From assembly GCA_964617665.1 (NCBI GenBank), contig CAZUAH010000029.1:1-51344 (forward strand): a stretch of DNA of 51,344 bases, read 5' to 3'. This document shows, piece after piece, positions 9,640-17,204 of the stretch. A model generated the notes under the pieces. The model was not told where the DNA came from and searched no databases. It saw only the letters and a list, made by a program, of their open reading frames with translations. The DNA comes from JADHUC01 sp964617665. Lineage in GTDB: Bacteria; Planctomycetota; Planctomycetia; Pirellulales; Pirellulaceae. The stretch's first letter is position 1, and each line of letters opens with the position of its first letter. The position numbers and the translations under genes were made by a program.

Positions 9640-9816
9640 ATGGGAAATGCGTCTAGACAAGTCTATTTGACACGCGGATTGCCAGCGTGCGGCAAGAGCC
9701 ACATGGCTGGTCGATTGCCCGGCGAACAGGGAATTGCGCTGGAAACAGACGAGTACTTCTACACCAAGGTCGGCGACCATCATGACCCGCAAGGAGGATG
9801 CGGTATGCTGGGTTAA
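9640..9816 (+). pseudogene. Truncated P-loop (AAA_33/zeta-like) kinase remnant, 58 codons
   Basis: A short ORF with a good ribosome-binding site (aggcaggga, then ATG at 9640) encodes 58 residues. It contains a Walker A-like motif GLPACGKS and then LETDEYFYTKVGD. That is the usual order in small ATP-dependent kinases of the AAA_33/zeta-toxin-like group, where GLPGSGKS is followed by a ...TDDYF... segment. The expected remainder of such a protein (another 80 or more residues with the lid and the second half of the fold) is absent; the frame ends at TAA 9814-9816 after GGCGML. I read it as the 5' remnant of a deleted kinase gene. It could be a translated micro-protein, but half a P-loop fold is unlikely to act as a kinase. 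Confidence 0.55.
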
Positions 9817-10109
9817 CCGAAGCGGCTTCCCTGGCCATCCACGCAGGTGGTTAAGAATACGAACTCATTCCCGGTTCAGAGAGGTAGGATTTGGCATTGG
9901 ATAGTAAGATCTGATTTGTCGTTCGTAACAGAGTGTGTGAATGACTAGCCCTCCGATCACCCAATGGATAGTGGAGCGCATCCGGAGTGTCTGGGAGGAG
10001 GCTTCTGAAGCCGACTGATGCTAGATAATTGGGGAAGAAGTTGTCCGCTCGTTCCCGATTCGCGCCATAACTCATTAGGGAGAAGTAACGCTACGGGTGA
10101 AGAGACGTC

Positions 10110-13100
10110 ATGGCAGAACTTCAATCATCTGAACTCCGCAAACTCGTCGATGAACAATGCGATGTGTTCGAGCAGACGTGGAACACCGGAGGCCATCCGA
10201 CGATCGGTGATTATCTGCAGGCTGTTCCCCAAGAGGGACGCGGGGACTTGTTGGCCGAATTGCTGGCTCTCGAGTTGAAATTGCGTGCCCGCGCCGGCGA
10301 ATGTCCGAGCATCGGCGCTTACATGGAGCAATTCGCGGCCCACGCCGAGATTGTCGAGCGGGCCTTTGATGAGTTTCAAACGTGGGCGAGTTCAACAGAA
10401 GCGATCGATTCGTCGCTGAAATCTCGCGTCATTCAAAGCGATCAAGATACCGAGCCACAGGCTTTGGAGACGATTGATTGGTCCCCCCAAGATCCGGTTC
10501 CGTCAGCTTCGCAGACGGAACGCGCACACACCCTGGACGCCGACATCCCTCGGCAAATTGGCCGTTACGAGGTGTTGCGAAAGGTGGGACGGGGCGGCAT
10601 GGGCACGGTGTTGCTGGCGCACGACACGGTGTTGGATCGTCGAGTGGCGCTCAAGTTGCCCCATTTCGATTCTCGCGACGGCTCGGAAGGCATCGAGCGT
10701 TTCTATCGCGAAGCCCGTTCGATGGCCACGGTCCAGCACCCCAACCTCTGTCCCATTCACGATGTGGGAGAGTTCGACGGGCATCCGTATCTGACGATGG
10801 CTTACATCGACGGGCATTCACTGGCCGAGGAGATCAAATCGTCCGGGGCGATGGAGTCAGGCAGGGCGGCGCGACTTGTGCGGACATTGGCCGTGGCAAT
10901 TCAAGCCGTACACGAAGCAGGTATCCTGCATCGCGATCTCAAACCATCCAACGTAATGATCGACCAGAAGCAGGAACCGTTCATCACCGACTTCGGCCTG
11001 GCGTCGCGCGACCACCCCGCGGAGGCCGAGTTGACGCAAAGCGGGACCGTGATCGGTAGCCCAGCGTACATGGCTCCGGAGCAAGTGAGTGGAGAACGCG
11101 AGGCCATTGGTCCTCACACGGACGTTTACGCGCTCGGCGTGATCCTTTACCAGTTGCTTTGCGGTCGCCGACCCTTTGAGGGAATGGGGCTGGCCGTGCT
11201 TGGTGAGATATCGTCCGGCAAATCGCCAACGCCACCATCGGAGTTGGCCAAAGTTGACAAGCAATTGGAAGCCATCTGCCTGAAGGCGATGGCACATGAC
11301 ATCGATGATCGGTTTCAATCCGGCGCCGAGTTGGCCGAAGCTCTGCAGACGTATTCGGATCACGATCCTGCAAGGCGACGCAAGCTCGATGGGCCCCGAT
11401 CAGCGAGTCTTGCGCGGAACAGGGTGCTGGTCGCAGTCGTAGCGTTGGTTCTGGCGGCAGGCGTCCTTGCCACGATCATTTTCAAGGGCTTCCCGCGAGC
11501 CAACACTGAAGCGGACTTGCCACGGACAGCGACAGCCGGCGCTGCTGGTGACGGCAGCAATCGCGATGCCAGCGCCCTTACGAAGACCGAAGAACTCGTA
11601 TCGCATCTGCTCCCACCGCGACCTGTCCCCTCGAAGCGGAGCACTGGCGAGTTCTATGACAGCGGACAGGAACTGGAAGGGGACCACAGTCAGGGCGTCG
11701 CGTTGGGCGACCTTGACAGTGACGGTGATCTGGACGTTGTCGTGGCAAACTTCGATGGGCCGAACCATGTCTGGCTGAACGACGGAGCGGGGCGATTTGA
11801 GAACCATCAGGAACTCGATGGCGACGAGACTTCGGACGTCGCCCTGGGAGATCTGGACGGCGACGGCGATTTGGACGCGGCCTTTGCCAGCAGGTCTCCG
11901 TCAAACCCTGGCACCATCTGGCTGAATGATGGTGACGGCCGATTTGCGGATACGGGTTGGAGGCTGGCGGGTGACGAGCCTCGGAAGATCGCTTTCGCAG
12001 ACATCGACAGCGATGCAGATCTTGACGCTGTCGTTGCCAACGCGCACGGCCCGAACCGCGTGTTTCGCAACGATGGCACTGGACATCTGCTCGACAGCGG
12101 GCAGCGCCTTGGCAGCGGACAAAGCCTTGGCAGCAAAGCCAGCAAGGACCTTGGCATCGGAGACCTGGATGGCGATGGCGACCTCGACATCTTCTCCTGC
12201 AACTATTTCGATCGGCCCAATCGCGTGTGGTTGAATGACGGCCAGGGTAACTTTTCGGACAGCGGCCAGGCGTTGGGCGCCGCGAAAAGTCACGGCGTCG
12301 CACTTGCGGACGTCGACCGCGATGGCGACCTGGACGCATACGTCGTGAACGCTGACACTCCCGATGCAATCTGGCTCAACGATGGTGCAGGCTGGTTCAG
12401 CCCGACGACGCCTTTTTCGCACATATTCACATCCGGCTCGATCGGCATGGCCGATCTGGATGGCAACGGGCAAACCGATTTCTTCATCGTCAACGGCATG
12501 CGAGGCGATCCGGAACCGGGACAGATTCTTCTCGCTGAGGATGATGGAGGGGGCTTCGACGCTCATTGGTCCCAGCTCGCAGCGGCATCCGATGTGGCGT
12601 TGGCCGACTTTGACAGCGATGGCGACGTCGACGCCTTTGTCACCAACGCCGGTGAACATCCCAACCGCGTCTGGTTCAACCGGGACATTGACCAGCCGGT
12701 CGACTCGCCCTGGCCATCTAGATTCAGGGACTCGGGCCAGCAATTAGGGAATTCGTCGAGCGTGGCCATCGAGCTGGGCGATCTAGATGGCGACGGCGAC
12801 CTGGACGCCGTCATCGCAAACGTCGACACCGATCCCAACCGCATTTGGTTGAACGACGGGCAAGGTCATTTTCGCGACAGCGGGCAGCCGTTGGGGACGG
12901 ATTCTCTTCGTGATCTGGCCCTCGGCGACCTAGATGACGATGACGATCTTGACGTCTTCCTGGCCTGCGAGGATGGTCCGAATACTGTCTGGTTGAATGA
13001 CGGCAAGGGGGGCTTCAACGTCACGCAGCAGCAGATCGGCCAGTCGAGCAGTGCCCAGGTCGCGTTGGCGGACTTCGACACAGATGGCGATCTGGACGCC

Positions 13101-13763
13101 TGGGTCGGTAACCTGAACCCGCACCACGATCGCGTCTGGATCAACGATGGAACAGGTCGATTCACGGACAGTGGTCAATTACTAGGAAAGGAACGGAACT
13201 GGGCGGTCCACACGGGCGATGTTGACGGAGACGGTGACGTCGATGTCCTCGTCGGAACGGCGGCCGACCATCCCAATAGCCTCTGGCTCAACGACGGGAG
13301 GGGAGTATTCGCCAAGAGCGACGAGGTACTTAGCGGAACCACGGGGTCGAACGGGTTTGCCGTCGGCGATCTGACCGGTGACGGTTCGATGGACTTGTTC
13401 GAGACGAGTTGGCCGGGTTCCGATCGTGTGTGGTTGAATGACGGAGCAGGACGGTTTACCGAGACCGGCCAGGAACTCCCCTGTTTACTTTCCAAGCGAA
13501 CCCAATTCGCAGATTTGGACGGCGATGGTGACCTGGACGTCGTCGTGTCCGGTGAACGCGGCATGCCAAACTACGCCCTTCTGAACGACGGATCCGGACA
13601 GTTTGACGACCGCGCACAGTGGTTCGGAAACAGCTCATCAAGCGGACTTGCACTGGGCGATCTGGACGGCGACGGCGACCTCGACGTCTTCGTTGCCAAC
13701 TACTACGAGCAGCCAAACCGCGTGTGGCTGAACGAATCCCTGACGGAAAGCCATGCAGACTAG
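10110..13763 (+). CDS. Receptor-like serine/threonine protein kinase with 14 extracytoplasmic FG-GAP repeats
   Basis: A 1217-residue membrane kinase. The N-terminal about 140 residues form a helical region common in planctomycete kinases. The kinase domain (about 150-415) is complete: glycine loop GRGGMG (160-165), VALK lysine 182, HRDLKPSN with catalytic Asp 276, DFG 294-296 and a MAPEQ motif. One transmembrane helix follows (about 439-460), then a linker, then 14 FG-GAP/VCBS repeats (about 520-1217) of the form LGDLDGDGDLDVFVAN...VWLNDG. Those Asp-rich loops bind calcium in integrin-type propellers; 14 blades would make two seven-bladed propellers outside the membrane. The layout implies an external ligand or calcium sensor linked to cytoplasmic phosphorylation. 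Blades closely resemble those inside the giant protein upstream. Neighbours are in the same direction but separated by a terminator, so it is probably transcribed alone. Confidence 0.93.
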   Translation: MAELQSSELRKLVDEQCDVFEQTWNTGGHPTIGDYLQAVPQEGRGDLLAELLALELKLRARAGECPSIGAYMEQFAAHAEIVERAFDEFQTWASSTEAIDSSLKSRVIQSDQDTEPQALETIDWSPQDPVPSASQTERAHTLDADIPRQIGRYEVLRKVGRGGMGTVLLAHDTVLDRRVALKLPHFDSRDGSEGIERFYREARSMATVQHPNLCPIHDVGEFDGHPYLTMAYIDGHSLAEEIKSSGAMESGRAARLVRTLAVAIQAVHEAGILHRDLKPSNVMIDQKQEPFITDFGLASRDHPAEAELTQSGTVIGSPAYMAPEQVSGEREAIGPHTDVYALGVILYQLLCGRRPFEGMGLAVLGEISSGKSPTPPSELAKVDKQLEAICLKAMAHDIDDRFQSGAELAEALQTYSDHDPARRRKLDGPRSASLARNRVLVAVVALVLAAGVLATIIFKGFPRANTEADLPRTATAGAAGDGSNRDASALTKTEELVSHLLPPRPVPSKRSTGEFYDSGQELEGDHSQGVALGDLDSDGDLDVVVANFDGPNHVWLNDGAGRFENHQELDGDETSDVALGDLDGDGDLDAAFASRSPSNPGTIWLNDGDGRFADTGWRLAGDEPRKIAFADIDSDADLDAVVANAHGPNRVFRNDGTGHLLDSGQRLGSGQSLGSKASKDLGIGDLDGDGDLDIFSCNYFDRPNRVWLNDGQGNFSDSGQALGAAKSHGVALADVDRDGDLDAYVVNADTPDAIWLNDGAGWFSPTTPFSHIFTSGSIGMADLDGNGQTDFFIVNGMRGDPEPGQILLAEDDGGGFDAHWSQLAAASDVALADFDSDGDVDAFVTNAGEHPNRVWFNRDIDQPVDSPWPSRFRDSGQQLGNSSSVAIELGDLDGDGDLDAVIANVDTDPNRIWLNDGQGHFRDSGQPLGTDSLRDLALGDLDDDDDLDVFLACEDGPNTVWLNDGKGGFNVTQQQIGQSSSAQVALADFDTDGDLDAWVGNLNPHHDRVWINDGTGRFTDSGQLLGKERNWAVHTGDVDGDGDVDVLVGTAADHPNSLWLNDGRGVFAKSDEVLSGTTGSNGFAVGDLTGDGSMDLFETSWPGSDRVWLNDGAGRFTETGQELPCLLSKRTQFADLDGDGDLDVVVSGERGMPNYALLNDGSGQFDDRAQWFGNSSSSGLALGDLDGDGDLDVFVANYYEQPNRVWLNESLTESHAD

Positions 13764-13784
13764 TGCCTCGCGTCTCTAGTTCTT

Positions 13785-13834
13785 GTAGGTTGGCCCTCCG
13801 AGGCCGACCATTTCCGACGGGCTCGGAGGCCCAT
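13785..13834. repeat. Interspersed hairpin repeat, copy B
   Basis: Near-identical to 1091-1145 (copy A), with the same CCTCCGAG/CTCGGAGG stem arms. It lies 21 bases past the stop of the kinase gene and could act as a transcript-end structure, although no T-run follows. Confidence 0.7.
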
Positions 13835-13889
13835 CCCTGAAAGAGACTGCGCTGTCAACAGGTGAATCCTGGGCTTCTTCCGGTCTTCT

Positions 13890-14263
13890 CCGGCGAGGTT
13901 TCTTGATCGTTGTAGTACGTTTGTGCCGGCGATGATCACGTCCACATCGGCGGCGGTGGCAGCGATGGTGGAAGTGACGGCGGCTCGGATGGCGGTAGCG
14001 ATGGTGGGGCTGACGCGGCCATCTCGCAGTTCGCCTTCGGCGGCGCTGGCAACGATCACATCAAGGGCGGTCGCGGCGACGATGTGCTCAGCGGCGGTGC
14101 CGGCAAGGACAAATTGTACGGCCGCAACGGGAAAGACATCGTGATCGGCTGCGGCAAGGGCAAACTGAAAGGCGGCTGCGGCGATGACCTGTTGATCGGT
14201 GGCTCGGCCACCGGCCACGTGACTACCGGCCAGAACGGCAGCGTGACCGACCGCGTGGTATAG
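13890..14263 (+). pseudogene. Orphan, frameshifted copy of the giant protein's GGSDGG/RTX tail
   Basis: From about 13922 the frame reads CAGDDHVHIG, a run of GGSDGG repeats, ADAAISQFAFGGAGNDHIKG and KDKLYGRNGKD, then GDDLLIGGSA. This matches the C-terminal part of the giant protein (encoded about 9000-9310) almost residue for residue, and the DNA matches too. There is no start codon. Just upstream the DNA still matches (atcgtt...tac), but one extra base puts the upstream part out of frame and creates a TAG at 13913-13915. After the RTX part the sequence diverges to GHVTTGQNG and stops at 14261-14263. It is best read as the degenerate 3' end of a second, lost surface-protein gene or a partial duplication. 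Cysteines replace some glycines (IGCGKG, GGCGDD), consistent with decay. Confidence 0.8.
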
Positions 14264-14293
14264 GCCGCCGGGCGGGCCCGCGTTCTTACTCGA

Positions 14294-15382
14294 TTAGGCT
14301 TCCTTTCCCGACGGCAAGAGCGTCTCTCTTCCCTGGTCGATTATTCCAAGTGCGGATTCGACGACTTTTCGCCGCCATGCCGGGTCGTTGGGGCAGAAAC
14401 ACTCCAGCAGTTCTTTCTTGGCTCGTTGGAAAGACGGGCTACCCTTGGGGCTATAGTAGTGCGCGCGATTCTCGGCTCGCAAGGCGGCCAGGACTCGAAT
14501 CACGCCGTACGTCCCGAACTCGGCGCCCGCGAAACGATAATCCCGAGCGCTGAAATGGTTTTGCATCCATTCATCAAACGAGCCTGATACCCGATAGGCA
14601 GTGCCGTCAGTTTGCGAAAACGGTTCGACACACTCGGGTCCAAACGTTTCGGTATACCAAGGGTAGTGTTCTGAGTCGGACGTGTCAGTGATCAGCAGTT
14701 TGTATGTGCCAAATGCGCCCAGTCCAGTGTGCAAATCTACGTGGACGACTCGCTGTGATGATCCTATCCAAGAGTCGCAGTTCTCCTGCACAATCCGAGT
14801 CGAGTGGCAGGGTCCTTTTCCGCCGAAGAACAAGCCACGAGGATACTCGTACTGCCCACCTGCAACTGCTTGTTTCAGCGTTTGCAGGCCCTTTCTCCAA
14901 ATATGCCAAAGTGCCTTCAGTCTGAATGGCTCGAATCGCGACGGGGAAGACTCCGGATTCAGGAAGCTATTCAGGGCCGCGTACCCTTCCGGCGCGCCCG
15001 CGTAGCTGTCGCTGCTTGTCAGGAAGTTGCGGTTCAGGTCAACATTGTCTTGATTGAAGCGGCGAAGATGCGAAAACCCAAAAGGGTTCACGGCGTGAAT
15101 CAGAACATATCGAACGTTGCACAGCGAGTCCGCCTCCTTAAGTCGATCGAGGAGAGCAAGTTGAACGGCTGAACCAAAGAAGCCCTCGACGCCATGCACG
15201 CCAGACGAAACAACCACCGACGGATCACCCTCTGTTCCCAGCAAGGCTACGTCGATCACGAGATCGTCTTGCGAATCGGCGTCGACTCTATGCCCGGTGA
15301 GTGTTGCACCCGCTGTCGTCGCGGCATCCGCGAAGCGGTGCCGAGCTTCGGCGTATGTGTCGGAGAAATAGGAGTCGATCAA
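14294..15382 (-). CDS. DUF2817 family zinc peptidase/deacylase-like protein (M14-like fold)
   Basis: A 362-residue protein of the DUF2817 family, which belongs to the zinc carboxypeptidase/aspartoacylase (M14-like) superfamily. Features seen: SSGVHGVEGFFGS (about residues 80-92), giving the zinc-binding His and Glu; NPFGFSHLRRFNQDNVDLNRNF, the family's substrate-binding stretch; VHVDLHTGLG, supplying the second zinc His; and GAEFGTYG near the C terminus with a candidate catalytic Glu. There is no signal peptide, so it is probably cytoplasmic. The start is TTG at 15382, preceded by an AAGGGTG ribosome-binding site 6 bases away. The physiological substrate is unknown for the family; amidohydrolase or peptidase activity is inferred from the fold. 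Confidence 0.85.
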   Translation of the reverse strand: MIDSYFSDTYAEARHRFADAATTAGATLTGHRVDADSQDDLVIDVALLGTEGDPSVVVSSGVHGVEGFFGSAVQLALLDRLKEADSLCNVRYVLIHAVNPFGFSHLRRFNQDNVDLNRNFLTSSDSYAGAPEGYAALNSFLNPESSPSRFEPFRLKALWHIWRKGLQTLKQAVAGGQYEYPRGLFFGGKGPCHSTRIVQENCDSWIGSSQRVVHVDLHTGLGAFGTYKLLITDTSDSEHYPWYTETFGPECVEPFSQTDGTAYRVSGSFDEWMQNHFSARDYRFAGAEFGTYGVIRVLAALRAENRAHYYSPKGSPSFQRAKKELLECFCPNDPAWRRKVVESALGIIDQGRETLLPSGKEA

Positions 15383-15978
15383 TTTGTCACCCTTGAGCTA
15401 CGAATTCATGAGGCGGCTCGGGGCAATTGATGGGGTGTCTTGCTACGAATAGACGTGTCATCTCGACGTGGGGCATTCTACCACTTGAATCATTACAGTT
15501 ACAAATGTCAGACCTGCATGGAACGCAGATACCGATTATCCCATATCCACCGGCAGGATCAGGCGAAATCCGTCGCGAACCCTCTGGCGGTGGCGGATGT
15601 CGCCGTGGCCACAAGCACATTTTGTGCAAACGTCAAGGAATAGAGGCAGGTGATCGCTCGATATGGGAACTCGATGGCGGATGTGCGCGACTGATATTGA
15701 AATCGCGGCTCTTGGAACCCTTTCTACGATTCAGCCGGCTGTTTTGACCTGATGGCGTCGGCAAAAACGCAATGAATGGACTATTGCGCCATAGTTCTGC
15801 GCACTCGTTCGACGAAAAGGGAAGTCGCCCTCTAGACGGATGCTATGCTTCCACAGGTGAAGAGAGTTGTCGGAAGAATCGACGTTTTCTGGACTATTGG
15901 ACTCCGAGACTTTTTCGCCAAGTCGCCGCATCTACCCAACCGATAGACTGGAGTTAGAAGCCAATCGGAGGATCGCGT
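15383..15978. other. Intergenic stretch with no supported gene
   Basis: About 600 bases upstream of the DUF2817 gene. Short ORFs occur on both strands, but none has family-like sequence or a convincing ribosome-binding site except the small one starting at 15979. No strong hairpin or RNA gene was recognised. Confidence 0.5.
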
Positions 15979-16152
15979 ATGCCAGACGGAAAACGCAAAC
16001 GGCGGCATAGTGAAGATCAAGCCAAGCGTCGTTGGTATGCCTTGCATCGAGCCCGACGGTTCAAACGCCGCTTCTGGATGCTCCCCGACAAGCCCTCTCA
16101 ATCAGCTCCCCTCTCATCTTCCAGAGTCCCCATTCCCTCCTCGTCAGTCTGA
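15979..16152 (+). CDS. Small, very basic hypothetical protein (57 residues)
   Basis: An ATG at 15979 is preceded by GGAGG (15966-15970) at ideal spacing. The 57-residue product starts MPDGKRKRRHSEDQAKRRWY and is Arg/Lys-rich to about residue 31, then Ser/Pro-rich to the stop at 16150-16152. I do not recognise a family. Short Arg-rich proteins of this kind are commonly nucleic-acid binding, but that is only a guess. Its 3' end lies 124 bases before the end of the convergent zinc-ribbon gene. The main support is the ribosome-binding site and the strongly non-random N-terminal composition. Confidence 0.4.
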   Translation: MPDGKRKRRHSEDQAKRRWYALHRARRFKRRFWMLPDKPSQSAPLSSSRVPIPSSSV

Positions 16153-16275
16153 TCTTTGCGTCAGTATCTGCGACAGCGCATCGGGGCGAAGCTCCCACTC
16201 AGCTGCTTCTCTGGCGTCGAAACGCGGCTCGGCTGGAGCTTGGCCTTCCAACGTCCTGGATTTCCGGACGCGACC

Positions 16276-17118
16276 TCAAGAAGCGATGGGACCCATCGTT
16301 AGCAAGGCGTATAACGTGATCGCCATGATCACCAGCCCGAAGCCCCAGACGATGAGGTTCTTCTTCAGCTTCTTCTTTTCCTTCTCTTCGGCAGTCAGCG
16401 TTTTCAATTCAATCTCTTCGTCGCCGTCGCCAACGGTTTTCACCGGTTCTCGAATCGTCACGAGTTTCCCGTCTTCGGTAGGGATCACGAGAGCCTGGCC
16501 TCCGCCGGCCGGAACCTGAGAAGGGGTGCTGGGGGCCGACGCGGATGCCGTCGGTGTCGCGGGCTGCGTTGGGCTGGTCGGGACTGGTATAGGGGCAGAC
16601 ATCGGTAGCGGTCTCGAGCCGGTCTTGGCGCCGCCCGACGTGGGCTTGGGAGTCGTCTTTCGTGGGGCGGGTTTCTGAGGGACGGTACTAGTCGGCTGGC
16701 TAGTTGGAACAGAGACGGGCGTCGTCGGCTGTTTCTGAGTCGGCACAACGACCGGCGTCTGCCCACCAGCCGGTTGCTGCGGCTGCTGTGGAACGACCGG
16801 TACGGGCCTGAGCGGCTGCCCCGGGCTTGGCGGAGTGATGGGTTGCTCCTGAATTGGCGCACTGACCGGAGCTTGCGGGCTGGGCGGTTGGACCGGTTGC
16901 TCTTGTGGCTGCTGCGGCTGAACCGGCGAGACAGTTGGGAGCGGTTGTTGAACGCCTGTCGTTTGCGGAAAAGCGGGCTGAACCGGCGCGGCACCACCCA
17001 CGGCCGGAAGAACGACAACGTTTCGACAATGGGGACAGGCCACTTGGCCGCCGGACATCGAACTGTCCACCTGGAACACTCCGGCGCAGTGAGGACAAGT
17101 GAACTGCATAGCAACCAT
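16276..17118 (-). CDS. Zinc-ribbon, proline/glutamine-rich tail-anchored membrane protein
   Basis: A 280-residue protein with three parts. An N-terminal zinc ribbon has CPHC at residues 8-11 and CPHC at 28-31. A long low-complexity Pro/Gln/Thr/Ser linker runs from about 35 to 215. An acidic-to-basic segment (EKEKKKLKKN) leads into one C-terminal transmembrane helix (about 252-273). Similar proteins with a CPHC ribbon plus disordered linker plus membrane helix are frequent in planctomycetes, but their role is not established. The ATG at 17118 has a GAGG site 8 bases upstream; an internal ATG three codons later does not. It lies downstream of the split bamA pair on the same strand. Confidence 0.75.
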   Translation of the reverse strand: MVAMQFTCPHCAGVFQVDSSMSGGQVACPHCRNVVVLPAVGGAAPVQPAFPQTTGVQQPLPTVSPVQPQQPQEQPVQPPSPQAPVSAPIQEQPITPPSPGQPLRPVPVVPQQPQQPAGGQTPVVVPTQKQPTTPVSVPTSQPTSTVPQKPAPRKTTPKPTSGGAKTGSRPLPMSAPIPVPTSPTQPATPTASASAPSTPSQVPAGGGQALVIPTEDGKLVTIREPVKTVGDGDEEIELKTLTAEEKEKKKLKKNLIVWGFGLVIMAITLYALLTMGPIAS

Positions 17119-17204
17119 CGAGACGCCTCGCGGAAAGGAGACTGGCCAACACCTAAATCCTAGCGACAGAAGCGCCGTGAGACCAGTGGAGACGAGGCTG
17201 GCAA

